From: Spirochaetales bacterium
GTDB taxonomy: Bacteria > Spirochaetota > Spirochaetia > DTKZ01
DNA length: 16,662 bases
Direction of reading: 5' to 3'
NCBI GenBank assembly: GCA_017998025.1
Contig: JAGODW010000007.1
Location: 1-16,662 of the forward strand
The translations under genes and the position numbers were made by a program. This document shows positions 1 to 7,550 of this stretch, piece after piece. The notes under the pieces were generated by a model. That model saw only the letters and a program-made list of their open reading frames with translations. It made no database searches and was not told where the DNA came from. Within the stretch, counting starts at the first letter, position 1. Every line of letters starts with the position of its first letter.

Positions 1-949
1 CAAGAATAATAACTCCGTCCTTTGTATCGAACCCATCCATCTCGACCAGCATCTGATTCAAAGTCTGTTCCCGTTCATCATGTCCGCCTCCATAGCCGGC
101 TCCACGGGTCCTTCCTACCGCATCCAACTCATCGATGAATAAAATACAAGGGGCATGCCTCCTCCCTTGCTCAAACAGGTCACGGACTCTGCTGGCGCCT
201 ACTCCGACGAACATTTCCACAAAATCTGAACCGGACATATGAAAGAAAGCGACATTGGCTTCTCCGGCACAGGCCTTGGCCAGTAATGTTTTTCCTGTTC
301 CTGGCATCCCTACCAGCAAAACGCCTTTGGGAATCTTTGCACCCATCTTTGTATATTTACCCGGGTTCTTCAAGAATTCGACCACTTCCTGCAATTCGTA
401 CTTGGCCTCTTTCTGCCCCGCCACATCGGCAAAGGTTACTTTTTTCCCGTCGTCGATATACAGCTTAGCCCGGCTCTTGCCGAACGAAAATGCTTTGTTC
501 CCCCCCCCCTGAATCTGGCGAAACATAAACCAGATAAAGAAAAAACCGACAAACCAGGGCATGAGCTCTAAAAGTACCCGGAACGGAGAAACACTCTTCT
601 GCCCACCGGATACACGAACCCCCTTCTGCCTTAAAAGGGGAATTAGCTCATTGTCAAAATAGGGTATGGCAGTCTTGAAAAGGGTTGATTCTCCCCCTCG
701 TCCCTTCAGGGTACCCTGGATTTCCATCTGATCAATGATCTTAACCGATTCAACTTCTCCCTGTTCCACATAATTTAGGAACACCGAGTAAGGGATTTCA
801 GTACTGACGGTTTTATCGCTAAAGAAGAAGAATAGAATAAAAAGGCTCATCAGCACCATTAAAAACATGAGAGCAAATCGATTATTGTTAAAATTAAATC
901 GCACCGGCGGTTGATTCCGGGGTTCCTTGGAATTATTCTGATTATTCAC
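1..949 (-). CDS. ftsH: ATP-dependent zinc metalloprotease FtsH (N-terminal part, runs off window)
   Basis: FtsH is the hexameric inner-membrane AAA+ protease that extracts and degrades unneeded or damaged membrane and cytoplasmic proteins. The first 316 residues are visible. The start is GTG at 949, overlapping the tilS stop by 8 bases. There is an Asn-rich cytoplasmic leader, a membrane segment at about residues 24-44, an extracytoplasmic domain to about 120, and a second membrane segment at about 122-145. After these comes Gly148-150, encoded by a run of ten G, and the AAA core. The Walker A motif GMPGTGKT is at 214-221 and has Met where GPPGTGKT is usual. The pore-loop region [14 protein letters not shown] follows, then Walker B with IDE at about 272-274, and [13 protein letters not shown]. 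The HEXXH protease domain lies outside the window. The reading frame is open across the G run. It is last in the visible run spoVG-rplY-pth-tilS-ftsH. The family assignment is secure. Confidence 0.96.
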   Translation of the reverse strand, partial: MNNQNNSKEPRNQPPVRFNFNNNRFALMFLMVLMSLFILFFFFSDKTVSTEIPYSVFLNYVEQGEVESVKIIDQMEIQGTLKGRGGESTLFKTAIPYFDNELIPLLRQKGVRVSGGQKSVSPFRVLLELMPWFVGFFFIWFMFRQIQGGGNKAFSFGKSRAKLYIDDGKKVTFADVAGQKEAKYELQEVVEFLKNPGKYTKMGAKIPKGVLLVGMPGTGKTLLAKACAGEANVAFFHMSGSDFVEMFVGVGASRVRDLFEQGRRHAPCILFIDELDAVGRTRGAGYGGGHDEREQTLNQMLVEMDGFDTKDGVIIL

Positions 950-2366
950 AAACCTCTCCACTTGTTGGTATCTTGGATATTTGTATAGAAAGGGTTATGG
1001 GTTCTTTCCCATGGCAAGAGGGAATGCCCTGTACAGTTTTACCCCCAAACGGCCCTGCTAAGACGGCAATAGTTTCGTCCTCTCCTTGCAAAACAGGAAC
1101 CAGCTCACGGACTTCAGAGGGAATTTTTAGTTCCGATAGAAGCTTCTTTACCGATTTTCTTCCCTGAGCTGTACGAATACAATCTCCTGGACGTCTGGAT
1201 CGAAGCATCAAGGTTCTATATCCGGAAATAGTAAACACTTCTTCCCCTTCTACCTTACTTCCCTGTTTCTCTCGTCTAACCTGCAATCTTAAGCCTCCTG
1301 GAATGGAAAAATCCATATCCCCTTCTAAAATGTAAAGATATCCTTTTTTCTTCTTCTGGACAATATTGCTTTCCCAGTATATGTGGTCTTCCTTGAACGA
1401 TAGATGGATACCTCCTTGTTCCCAGACACCCGTCCACCCGCTGGGAGGGATCTTTTGTAAAAGGGGATAGAGGAATCCAAATGGAAAACGGTGTTCATTC
1501 CCCTGCCCGGAACAATCGTAAAGGTTGTACATCGAATACAGCCTGAGAATAGGAGGCAAGGCAAAGAACTCCTCTCTACGACACTCCCATCCTGTAGGAT
1601 TCCGTTTCCAGGGATTTCGAACCCGTGTCTCTTCCTCCAGGAACGCATGAACCCAGTCCATCTTTTCTCCCAATCTGTACAGAGCGGTAGGGAAACCGGG
1701 AAACACACCCTCCAGCACTGGAAGGAGTCGATGTCGTACCCCATTTCGCAGAAACCGCACATCTCTGTTGGTTCGGTCCTCCCTAGGAATGATTTTTCGG
1801 ATTTGGAGAAAGTCTTTTACCTCGGATCTATTCACCTGAATTAACGGACGCAATAATTTCCCGCTCATGGGACGAATCCCCCTGAGCCCTGCCGGAGAAG
1901 AGCCTTGAAAGAAACGAATAATCTGAGTTTCTACACTATCCGTAGCAGTATGGGCTGTGCAGATATAATCCACTCCCTCTTCGCGGGCGGTTCTATAGAG
2001 GAATTGATATCGATGCTCCCTGGCAATGTCCTCAAGGCTTCGTTTTTCTGTTTCCGATTGCCTGTACAGTTCTCCTTCCCCCGCTTCACCGGTAATTAGC
2101 AGAATTCCCAGCCGGGTCGATAGTTCCCGAAGAAACGCCACTTCTTCCTTTCCTTCCTGTTCCGAGCGTAGACGATGGTTAAAATATGCAAGAACAATCT
2201 GTAAAGAAAGTTCAGGGGCAATTTCACACAACCCTACAGCCAAAGCAGTACTATCACTCCCTCCTGAAACGGCTACCAGGAGTTTTGAATCTGGAGGTAC
2301 GGGAAAAACCTGGAAATATCCTCGTAATTTCCTGAGAAGAGGATGTTCACTTCCGATTGATTTCAT
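942..2366 (-). CDS. tilS: tRNA(Ile)-lysidine synthase TilS
   Basis: TilS uses ATP and lysine to convert cytidine 34 of the CAU-anticodon isoleucine tRNA to lysidine, so that it reads AUA and is charged with Ile. It is cytoplasmic and normally essential. The 474-residue product has the N-type ATP pyrophosphatase PP-loop SGGSDS at residues 34-39. The region [21 protein letters not shown] corresponds to the usual GHHxDDxxET motif, with the second His and second Asp replaced. A TilS C-terminal domain starts at about residue 385 and contains [20 protein letters not shown]. Length is within the family range. The ATG start lies 20 bases inside the end of pth, and the 3' end overlaps ftsH by 8 bases, so translation is probably coupled on both sides. 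tilS next to ftsH is a common bacterial arrangement. The function is well supported. Confidence 0.95.
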   Translation of the reverse strand: MKSIGSEHPLLRKLRGYFQVFPVPPDSKLLVAVSGGSDSTALAVGLCEIAPELSLQIVLAYFNHRLRSEQEGKEEVAFLRELSTRLGILLITGEAGEGELYRQSETEKRSLEDIAREHRYQFLYRTAREEGVDYICTAHTATDSVETQIIRFFQGSSPAGLRGIRPMSGKLLRPLIQVNRSEVKDFLQIRKIIPREDRTNRDVRFLRNGVRHRLLPVLEGVFPGFPTALYRLGEKMDWVHAFLEEETRVRNPWKRNPTGWECRREEFFALPPILRLYSMYNLYDCSGQGNEHRFPFGFLYPLLQKIPPSGWTGVWEQGGIHLSFKEDHIYWESNIVQKKKKGYLYILEGDMDFSIPGGLRLQVRREKQGSKVEGEEVFTISGYRTLMLRSRRPGDCIRTAQGRKSVKKLLSELKIPSEVRELVPVLQGEDETIAVLAGPFGGKTVQGIPSCHGKEPITLSIQISKIPTSGEVCE

Positions 2367-2910
2367 TCATCACCGCTTCGGGTCCTTGATCTAGGATCCT
2401 CAAGATAGCCTGTCCCGATCGTTCTATCGCCTCTTTTAAAAGAGACTGTTCTATATCCGTCGGCTCACCGAGAACATGCTCAACAACGGATCCACCCGAA
2501 GTCGGTGGTCGTCCGATGCCGATATACAACCTCATAAATTCTTCTGTTTGCAGAGCCGCAATGATGGATTTTAACCCATTGTGACCTGCAGAAGAACCTC
2601 TACGGCGAAGCCGAATAATCCCTGGAGGAAGGTCCAGCGTATCGCACACTACCAGCAACGAAGATAGAGGAAATGCAGTTTTTTTTAATAGGGGTTCAAT
2701 CACCTGGCCGGATCTGTTCATATAGGTCAGGGGTTTGGCAAGAGCCAATAAAGGTCCATTTACCCGTTTCATCCCTAGTTGGTACGGCTTAAGAAAAGTC
2801 CTCTTTACCGGAATTTGCAAGGCTTCACTTAGATAGTCTACTACCCAAAAACCAGCATTATGCCGTGTTAAGCGGTACCGTGCCCCGGGATTACCCAATC
2901 CCAGAACCAA
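2347..2910 (-). CDS. pth: Peptidyl-tRNA hydrolase Pth
   Basis: Pth hydrolyses the ester bond in peptidyl-tRNAs that drop off the ribosome, recycling tRNA. The protein opens almost directly with GLGNPGARYRLTRHNAGF, which carries the catalytic His at residue 17. It then has the conserved Asn of TYMNRSG (65), the Asp of CDTLDLPPG (90) and the Asn of AGHNGLKSI (111). The 187 residues match family length. The start is uncertain. The first standard start codon in frame is TTG at 2910, about 15 bases from the AGGAG near 2930-2926. A CTG at 2919 sits 6 bases from the same site and would add Leu/Met-Asp-Leu, which fits the usual N-terminus of the family. No ATG or GTG is available between the rplY stop and 2910. 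The frame is the same as rplY, with a single TAG between the two genes. The 3' end overlaps tilS by 20 bases. Confidence 0.94.
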   Translation of the reverse strand: MVLGLGNPGARYRLTRHNAGFWVVDYLSEALQIPVKRTFLKPYQLGMKRVNGPLLALAKPLTYMNRSGQVIEPLLKKTAFPLSSLLVVCDTLDLPPGIIRLRRRGSSAGHNGLKSIIAALQTEEFMRLYIGIGRPPTSGGSVVEHVLGEPTDIEQSLLKEAIERSGQAILRILDQGPEAVMNEINRK

Positions 2911-2928
2911 CAGATCCAGATGGAACTC

Positions 2929-3591
2929 CTACTTTTTTTCCGAAGCAGCTTTAGCATCTGCAGCTTTACCGGGTTCTGCCGTAGAGCCTTCCGTGGTTCC
3001 CTCCGCAACTTCCGCTTCAGCAGGAGCAGCCACTGCAGCTTCTGCCCGAGCATGCACAACGGAAGCAACAACCTGATCAGCAGGAACAAGAACTTTAATA
3101 CCAGGAGGAAGCTGAATATCCTTTACGTGAAGGGCATGACCGATGTCCAGCTGAGTGATATCCACAGGTATCTCCGACTGAATATCCCTCGGAAGACATT
3201 CTACCTCTAGTTCGTGTAACTGTACTTCGAGAATACCTCCTTCTCGAACTCCCTTTGATGAACCGATAAAGTGAATCGGAATCCTGGTACGTACCGTTTT
3301 ATCACTCTGAATAGCATAAAAATCCAGGTGCTCGATCGTTCCTTTTAGGATATTGGATTGATAATCCTTTACCAGTACGTCGTAACTCCTGTCACCGATC
3401 TTAAGGGTAATGATGTTGTTTTCTGAAATGGTATGAAATTTTGAATGAAAATCATGCGAATCTACTGCAACCGGCAACGAGCCCATAAACCCATACACTA
3501 TTCCCGGTATCTTGCCCTGTTTTCGAAGGCGCCGGGTAGCGCTCTTCTTTAACTCTTTTCGCTCTGTCGCATTAAAAACTATACTTTCCAC
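2929..3591 (-). CDS. rplY: 50S ribosomal protein L25 (CTC family, long form)
   Basis: L25/TL5/CTC binds 5S rRNA in the large ribosomal subunit. The 220-residue product has the N-terminal L25 fold at about residues 1-92 (KSATRRLRKQGKIPGIVYG is typical). A TL5-type beta domain follows at about 98-178, including HFIGSSKGVREGGILE. The last 40 or so residues are an Ala/Glu/Lys-rich low-complexity tail, common in long CTC proteins. I chose the GTG start at 3591 because AAGGAG lies 6-7 bases upstream. A TTG at 3615 would add eight residues but has no comparable ribosome-binding site. The stop TAG is part of TAGGAG, which also serves as the ribosome-binding site for pth. The gene follows tRNA-Gln and spoVG on the same strand and was probably cotranscribed with them. 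Confidence 0.94.
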   Translation of the reverse strand: MESIVFNATERKELKKSATRRLRKQGKIPGIVYGFMGSLPVAVDSHDFHSKFHTISENNIITLKIGDRSYDVLVKDYQSNILKGTIEHLDFYAIQSDKTVRTRIPIHFIGSSKGVREGGILEVQLHELEVECLPRDIQSEIPVDITQLDIGHALHVKDIQLPPGIKVLVPADQVVASVVHARAEAAVAAPAEAEVAEGTTEGSTAEPGKAADAKAASEKK

Positions 3592-3633
3592 TGTTCTCTC
3601 CTTACTATTGTGCAATTCCTTACTTAATGTTCT

Positions 3634-3706
3634 CTGGGACGGTAGGATTCGAACCTACGCATGCCGGGATCAAAACCCGGAGGCTTAACCGCTTGCCGAC
3701 GTCCCA
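3634..3706 (-). tRNA. tRNA-Gln, anticodon UUG
   Basis: The minus strand folds into a full cloverleaf. It has a 7-bp acceptor stem (TGGGACG paired with CGTCCCA), a D arm with GGC/GCC, and a 5-bp anticodon stem CCGGG/CCCGG around the loop TTTTGAT. The anticodon TTG is at 3671-3673, and there is a T arm GTAGG-TTCGAAT-CCTAC. The discriminator is G at 3634. CCA is not encoded, so it must be added by tRNA nucleotidyltransferase. It lies 24 bases after the spoVG stop and about 42 bases before the rplY start. With no clear promoter of its own, it is probably cut out of the spoVG-rplY transcript. Confidence 0.95.
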
Positions 3707-3730
3707 TGGAATATGTCTGGAAACCAAAGG

Positions 3731-4024
3731 TCATTTATCTTCTGGTTCAATTTCCGTAGTTTCTACAGTCTCTCCCATCTCCGAATATGCAGCGAGGATT
3801 CTCTTCTGCAACAAGTTCCGGAATTCGGAGTTAATTGGATGAGCTACATCTTTGTATTCCCCCGTTTTTGTCTTGCGACTAGGCATGGCGATGAAGACAC
3901 CCGTTTTACCCTCGATCACCTTCACATTATGCACAACAAAGCAGTTGTCGAAGGTTACGGTCACATACGCCTTCAATTTACCTTCCGTTGTTACCTTTCT
4001 GATCCGTATGTCTGTAATCTGCAT
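3731..4024 (-). CDS. spoVG: SpoVG family nucleic-acid-binding regulator
   Basis: SpoVG is a small regulator that binds DNA and RNA. In Borrelia and Staphylococcus it affects many genes, and its sporulation name comes from Bacillus. The 97-residue product has the full conserved core, including ITDIRIRKV at the N-terminus, AYVTVTFDN, and [20 protein letters not shown], whose basic residues are associated with nucleic-acid binding in studied homologues. The C-terminus is short and acidic. The ATG start has AAGGAG 7 bases upstream. It sits 35 bases after ispE and just before tRNA-Gln and rplY. spoVG next to rplY is, as I recall, also found in Borrelia burgdorferi. A separate promoter candidate lies in the end of ispE. 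Confidence 0.96.
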   Translation of the reverse strand: MQITDIRIRKVTTEGKLKAYVTVTFDNCFVVHNVKVIEGKTGVFIAMPSRKTKTGEYKDVAHPINSEFRNLLQKRILAAYSEMGETVETTEIEPEDK

Positions 4025-4059
4025 TGAAGGTCTCCTTTTTTAGAACTATCGCTGCAAAA

Positions 4060-4944
4060 CTATTCTAATATGGGGATCGGCCTTCTATCAAGAGGAAAGG
4101 TAAATTTAGCCGTGGAAAAGTATTGTAAAAGACGTTCTACGGCTTTTTTTCCCTTCTCTGGATCCTCGTATACGCCAAACATACTGGATCCGCTTCCAGA
4201 CACAGAGCAGAAAACTGCCCCTTCTTTATAAAAGAGCTGACGGATTTCACGGTACTCAGGATGCCTTTTTAGTAAGACAGACTCAAAAGCATTGGAAAAA
4301 TTCCATTCCCGTACCGAGGGAAGCAAAAATTGTCCTCCCCTATCTTTATCTGAAGAGATAGAACCTTCGGTCCATCCTTTTTCTTCGTCAATCCATCCAT
4401 ACGCCTCCCGGGTAGAGACTTGAAACGGAGGCACAACGATCAGTATCCCATAATCAGCTCTTCCCGAGACAGGGGTTACTTTCTCCCCTCGACCGGCTAC
4501 AAGCGCCGTGGCAGCTCTACAGAAAAACGGAACATCACTTCCGATTTTCTCTCCCATCAAAGCTAATTCTTCATCTGTAAAGGGTAAATTAAAGAGATGA
4601 TTTAATGCCACAAGCGTTGAAGCAGCATTCGAAGATCCTCCGCCTAAGCCGGCACCCATGGGTATCTCTTTTTTTATCCGGATACGCAGACCCGTTTCTT
4701 TCCCGATACAGGATAAAAACACCTTTACTGCCTTCCAGATTAAATTATTTTCCGGGGGAAAGGGAAACTCTCCCTCAATGATACACGTTTTATCTTCTTT
4801 CAAAGAACAGATTTCCAGCTCATCGAACCATGAAACGGACTGGAATATCGAGTAAATAGGGTGGTACCCATCCTCCCGCGGGGGAAACACTTCGAGGTGC
4901 AAATTGACCTTTGCGGGAGCCTGAATACGCACCCTCCCTACCAT
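4060..4944 (-). CDS. ispE: 4-diphosphocytidyl-2-C-methyl-D-erythritol kinase IspE
   Basis: IspE phosphorylates CDP-ME at the 2-hydroxyl in the methylerythritol phosphate route to isoprenoids. It is a GHMP-family kinase acting in the cytoplasm. With the chosen start the protein has 294 residues, close to the usual 280-290. It begins MVGRVRIQAPAKVNLHLEV, with the conserved Lys of PAK at residue 12. The ATP-binding glycine loop PMGAGLGGGSSNAAST is at 95-110, and GSDVPF with the catalytic Asp is at about 137. The C-terminal SVSGSGSSMFGVY is the third GHMP motif. The open frame extends upstream to an ATG at 5019. I prefer ATG 4944 because a near-consensus promoter occupies the extra part and homologues begin close to the PAK motif. 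There is no ribosome-binding site before 4944, so the message may be nearly leaderless. Confidence 0.93.
   Translation of the reverse strand: MVGRVRIQAPAKVNLHLEVFPPREDGYHPIYSIFQSVSWFDELEICSLKEDKTCIIEGEFPFPPENNLIWKAVKVFLSCIGKETGLRIRIKKEIPMGAGLGGGSSNAASTLVALNHLFNLPFTDEELALMGEKIGSDVPFFCRAATALVAGRGEKVTPVSGRADYGILIVVPPFQVSTREAYGWIDEEKGWTEGSISSDKDRGGQFLLPSVREWNFSNAFESVLLKRHPEYREIRQLFYKEGAVFCSVSGSGSSMFGVYEDPEKGKKAVERLLQYFSTAKFTFPLDRRPIPILE
4062..4091 (-). promoter_or_regulatory. Candidate sigma70-type promoter for spoVG
   Basis: On the minus strand TTGATA (4086-4091), an 18-base spacer and TAGAAT (4062-4067) lie at the very end of ispE. Transcription would start near 4055, about 30 bases before the spoVG ATG, and leave the AAGGAG site in the leader. 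Each hexamer differs from consensus at one base. It would let spoVG, tRNA-Gln and rplY be expressed apart from ispE. Its use is inferred from sequence only. Confidence 0.45.
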
Positions 4945-4954
4945 AGCCGGGCTC

Positions 4955-4982
4955 ATTATACAAATTTTAAAGACTCTGTCAA
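4955..4982 (-). promoter_or_regulatory. Near-consensus sigma70-type promoter for ispE
   Basis: On the minus strand there is a perfect TTGACA (4977-4982), a 16-base spacer and a perfect TATAAT (4955-4960). It lies in the 53-base gap between the nadB stop and the ispE ATG at 4944. The expected transcription start is near 4948, leaving only about four bases before that ATG. It probably drives ispE and, by readthrough, spoVG, tRNA-Gln, rplY, pth, tilS and ftsH. Confidence 0.8.
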
Positions 4983-4997
4983 ACTCTCTGGTTGTTT

Positions 4998-6572
4998 TTA
5001 AGACTCCCGATAGTGGCATCCCAGAGACTGTTCGTTTCGTAAGGCCGCACGGGTTATCAGTAAAGCAGCGAGTACGGCATTCCGAAGCTCTAATAACTCC
5101 CGGGTTACCCGCGCCTCTTTATAGAACTGTTCAATCCGATGATTCAGATAGTTTAAATCTGAAAAAGCACGAACTAATCGCTTTTTAGTACGAACAATCC
5201 CCACATAATTCCACATTAAACTCCGGATGCTGAACAGATCGTTTGATATGAGAATAGGATCAAACTCCTCCTGAATATCGGGGGATTTCCAGTCCGGTAT
5301 CCATCGGAGAGTTTTTTCGTTTATACGTTTCATCCGGTCGGCTATATGACGACCACACCGGATTCCAAACGTTAACGATTCGAGAAGGGATACAGAAGCC
5401 AGCCTATTGGCGCCATGGATCCCATTACAGGCATTCTCTCCCACGGCATACAGGCCCGATAGATTAGTTTTTCCATCCAGGTCTACCTTGATACCTCCGC
5501 AAAAATAGTGTGCAGCCGGTACCACCGGTATCGGTTCCTTCCGTATATCAATTCCCACCGAACTGCATACTTCAAAAATTCGAGGGAACCGTTTTTTTAG
5601 ATCGATCCCCTGCACCTTTGTTGCATCTAAAAATACGTATCCCCCTCCGTCTAATGCCATTTCCCGGAAAATAGCTCTAGCAGTTTCATCCCGGGGAGCC
5701 AGATCTTTGAGGGTTGGATTGTAACGCTCCATAAAAGGCTCTCCTTTTCTGTTAAGCAGGCGAGCCCCCTCTCCCCGAAGAGCTTCCGTTATAAGAAACC
5801 TTTGAACATCCCGATGGTATAGAACCGTAGGGTGAAACTGAACATACTCTGCATTGATGATTTCACAGCCTGCTCGAAACGCCATCGCAATCCCGTCTCC
5901 GTTGGCCCCCGGAGGATTCGCCGTATGGAGAAATAAATTTCCTGCACCTCCCGCCGCAAGAACCACCGAAGAAGCAAACATCGGGTAAATTACATGCGTT
6001 TCTGTATCCAGTACATAGGCTCCTACCGCTCGAAGAGGATGGTACCGTTCCTGCAAATTTGAAGAGTTATGACAGTTCGTAATAATATCGACCGCCATTT
6101 GGCGCGGATAAAACTCAATCCCCTTCACGTTCCGGGCATAGGCTAAAAGGCTTGTTTCAATTGCTTTACCAGTAGAATCTTCTGCATAGAGGATACGGCG
6201 GACAGAATGAACCGCCTCCTGGGTACGTGCCAGCTCGCCGGCATTTGTTCGGGTAAACGGAACCTTAGCTTTTTGTACAAGGTACTCCCTTACAAATCCA
6301 GGCCCTTCTGCAGCTACATACCGTACAGCCGATACATTGTTTAAGCCTGCCCCTGCCCTAAGAATATCCCGATAGAGCAACTCCGGTGAATCCGCATCGC
6401 TGCTCTCAACAATTCCACCCTGTGCATAGTAGGTATTAGACTCTGTAATATCTTTCTCTTTTGAGATTATAGCAACGGTTTTCCCTTTTTCCGCTGCCGC
6501 TATAGCACAGCTAAGACCGCTGATCCCGGTACCGATTACTAAAACATCAAAAATAGGCTTATCTATATTCAA
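4998..6572 (-). CDS. nadB: L-aspartate oxidase NadB
   Basis: NadB is a flavoprotein that oxidises L-aspartate to iminoaspartate, the first step of bacterial NAD synthesis. The 524-residue protein has the FAD dinucleotide fold at the N-terminus (GTGISG at 14-19) and the substrate/flavin stretch SNTYYAQGGI (45-54). It also has AEYVQFHPT with His247, ALRGEGARLL (264-273), APRDETARA with Arg294, and AAHYFCGGI with His355. The GENACNGIHGANRLASVSL segment (378-396) contains Arg390. These match the active-site set known for E. coli NadB. The C-terminal helical domain is present. The start is TTG at 6572, sharing TTGA with the nadC stop and preceded by AGGAG at 7 bases. It is cotranscribed with nadC. 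No nadA (quinolinate synthase), the partner enzyme, lies in this window. Confidence 0.95.
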   Translation of the reverse strand: MNIDKPIFDVLVIGTGISGLSCAIAAAEKGKTVAIISKEKDITESNTYYAQGGIVESSDADSPELLYRDILRAGAGLNNVSAVRYVAAEGPGFVREYLVQKAKVPFTRTNAGELARTQEAVHSVRRILYAEDSTGKAIETSLLAYARNVKGIEFYPRQMAVDIITNCHNSSNLQERYHPLRAVGAYVLDTETHVIYPMFASSVVLAAGGAGNLFLHTANPPGANGDGIAMAFRAGCEIINAEYVQFHPTVLYHRDVQRFLITEALRGEGARLLNRKGEPFMERYNPTLKDLAPRDETARAIFREMALDGGGYVFLDATKVQGIDLKKRFPRIFEVCSSVGIDIRKEPIPVVPAAHYFCGGIKVDLDGKTNLSGLYAVGENACNGIHGANRLASVSLLESLTFGIRCGRHIADRMKRINEKTLRWIPDWKSPDIQEEFDPILISNDLFSIRSLMWNYVGIVRTKKRLVRAFSDLNYLNHRIEQFYKEARVTRELLELRNAVLAALLITRAALRNEQSLGCHYRES

Positions 6573-7432
6573 AAAATATCTCCTTCCACCTGGAGAGAAA
6601 AATTGAAGGATCGGACAGAGTGAGTCAACCTGCCTACTGAAATAAAATCTACTCCGGTAGAAGCATACTGACGGACCCGCTCCAGGGTCATATCTCCTGA
6701 ACTCTCCAGAGGAATCCGTCCTCCTACTTGTGTTACCGCCTTACGGGTCGTTATCTCGTCCATATTATCCAACAGGATCCTATCTACACCAGCTTTTACC
6801 GCCTCAGCCACCTCTTCAAGGGAGCGGCACTCCACTTCGATGAGGAACTGTTTTCCCCATCTTTCCTGCACCTTTCTTACAGCCTGCGTAAGAGATCCTG
6901 CTCCATCGATATGGTTGTCTTTTATTAGTATCATATCATATAAACCGATCCTATGATTCATCCCTCCCCCCACCCGCACTGCGTACTTAGAAAGGAGACG
7001 AAATCCAGGAAGCGTTTTACGTGTATCGAGAATCACTGCTTTTCCTGCTTCCCGGGCAGTTTGAACCATTTGATTTGTTGCTGTAGCAATTCCCGAGAGG
7101 AATGCAAGGAAATTCAACGCGGTTCGTTCTCCAACGAGGATGCTTTGTATACTTCCCGAAATATGGGCTACTACATTTCCCGGAGATAGATACGTTCCCT
7201 CGGAAAGGACAAAATTTACCTCAAGGTTCGGATCAATTCGCTGAAAGACACCCTGAAAACACTCCGCCCCTGCCAGAAGCCCCGTGTCCTTACTCACCAG
7301 CTTATATTTTCCTTTCTCCCGGGAGAAAATTGCCTCTGAGGTGATATCGCCCTGGTTTCCCAGGTCCTCCTCCAGGGCAATCTCTACGAGCCGGTTAAAA
7401 GCATTTCGTTCTTCGGTAGAGAGTGAAAACAT
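6569..7432 (-). CDS. nadC: Nicotinate-nucleotide pyrophosphorylase (quinolinate phosphoribosyltransferase) NadC
   Basis: NadC joins quinolinate and PRPP to give nicotinate mononucleotide, CO2 and pyrophosphate. The 287-residue product has the N-terminal open-face sandwich domain with EEDLGNQGDITSEAIF at 21-36. The barrel domain has GERTALNFLAFLSGIAT (101-117), LDTRKTLPGFRLLSKYAVRV (135-154), GGGMNHRIGLYDMILIKDNH (155-174) and VECRSLEE. The Arg, His and Lys residues in these stretches are the known quinolinate and PRPP ligands. The start is ATG at 7432 with AGGAG six bases upstream. It heads a two-gene unit with nadB, linked by a 4-base TTGA overlap. A good promoter lies just upstream in the gap shared with the divergent cheX gene. 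Confidence 0.95.
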   Translation of the reverse strand: MFSLSTEERNAFNRLVEIALEEDLGNQGDITSEAIFSREKGKYKLVSKDTGLLAGAECFQGVFQRIDPNLEVNFVLSEGTYLSPGNVVAHISGSIQSILVGERTALNFLAFLSGIATATNQMVQTAREAGKAVILDTRKTLPGFRLLSKYAVRVGGGMNHRIGLYDMILIKDNHIDGAGSLTQAVRKVQERWGKQFLIEVECRSLEEVAEAVKAGVDRILLDNMDEITTRKAVTQVGGRIPLESSGDMTLERVRQYASTGVDFISVGRLTHSVRSFNFSLQVEGDIF

Positions 7433-7454
7433 CCAAAACTCCTAATTTTCACGC

Positions 7455-7483
7455 ATTGTAAAAGATTACCCGGGAAAATTCAA
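7455..7483 (-). promoter_or_regulatory. Sigma70-type promoter for nadC-nadB
   Basis: On the minus strand TTGAAT (7478-7483), a 17-base spacer and TACAAT (7455-7460) put the transcription start near 7448. That is about 16 bases before the nadC ATG and leaves AGGAG in the leader. The -35 element sits in an AT-rich imperfect inverted repeat (AAATT, four bases, AATTT, around 7476-7489). This could be an operator, but it is too weak to assign to any known NAD regulator. Confidence 0.65.
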
Positions 7484-7509
7484 GAATTTCTTCAAAAAGT
7501 TGATATCCT

Positions 7510-7515
7510 TATAGT
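7510..7515 (+). promoter_or_regulatory. Possible -10 element for cheX
   Basis: In the 118-base gap between divergent nadC and cheX the plus strand has TATAGT at 7510-7515, one base from the TATAAT consensus. It would give a leader of about 29 bases containing the GAGG ribosome-binding site (7541-7544), six bases before the GTG start. No convincing -35 element is seen at the right distance, so this is a weak call. Confidence 0.3.
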
Positions 7516-7550
7516 TGATAGGTTAGTAAAAAAGTATAGAGAGGTTAATC

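Noticed and set aside
500..509. Frameshift in ftsH at the run of ten G
   Set aside because: Translation from GTG 949 stays open through the run and continues directly into the AAA domain, so the gene is intact as given.
1325..1762. 145-residue minus-strand open frame
   Set aside because: It lies wholly within tilS in another frame and shows no family features.
2026..2394. 122-residue plus-strand open frame
   Set aside because: It is antisense to tilS and the end of pth, with Ser/Arg-rich composition typical of a shadow frame.
3592..3615. TTG start at 3615 for L25
   Set aside because: GTG 3591 has AAGGAG at good spacing and gives the usual N-terminus.
4945..5019. Longer IspE N-terminus from ATG 5019
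   Set aside because: The extra 25 residues overlap the nadB end and a near-consensus promoter, and homologues begin close to the PAK motif.
7515..7540. TTGATA with TATAGA as a cheX promoter
   Set aside because: The spacer is only 14 bases and the start would fall after the ribosome-binding site.
7433..7550. Small gene or RNA in the nadC-cheX gap
   Set aside because: The 118 bases are explained by two divergent promoter regions; no credible short frame or stable hairpin was seen.
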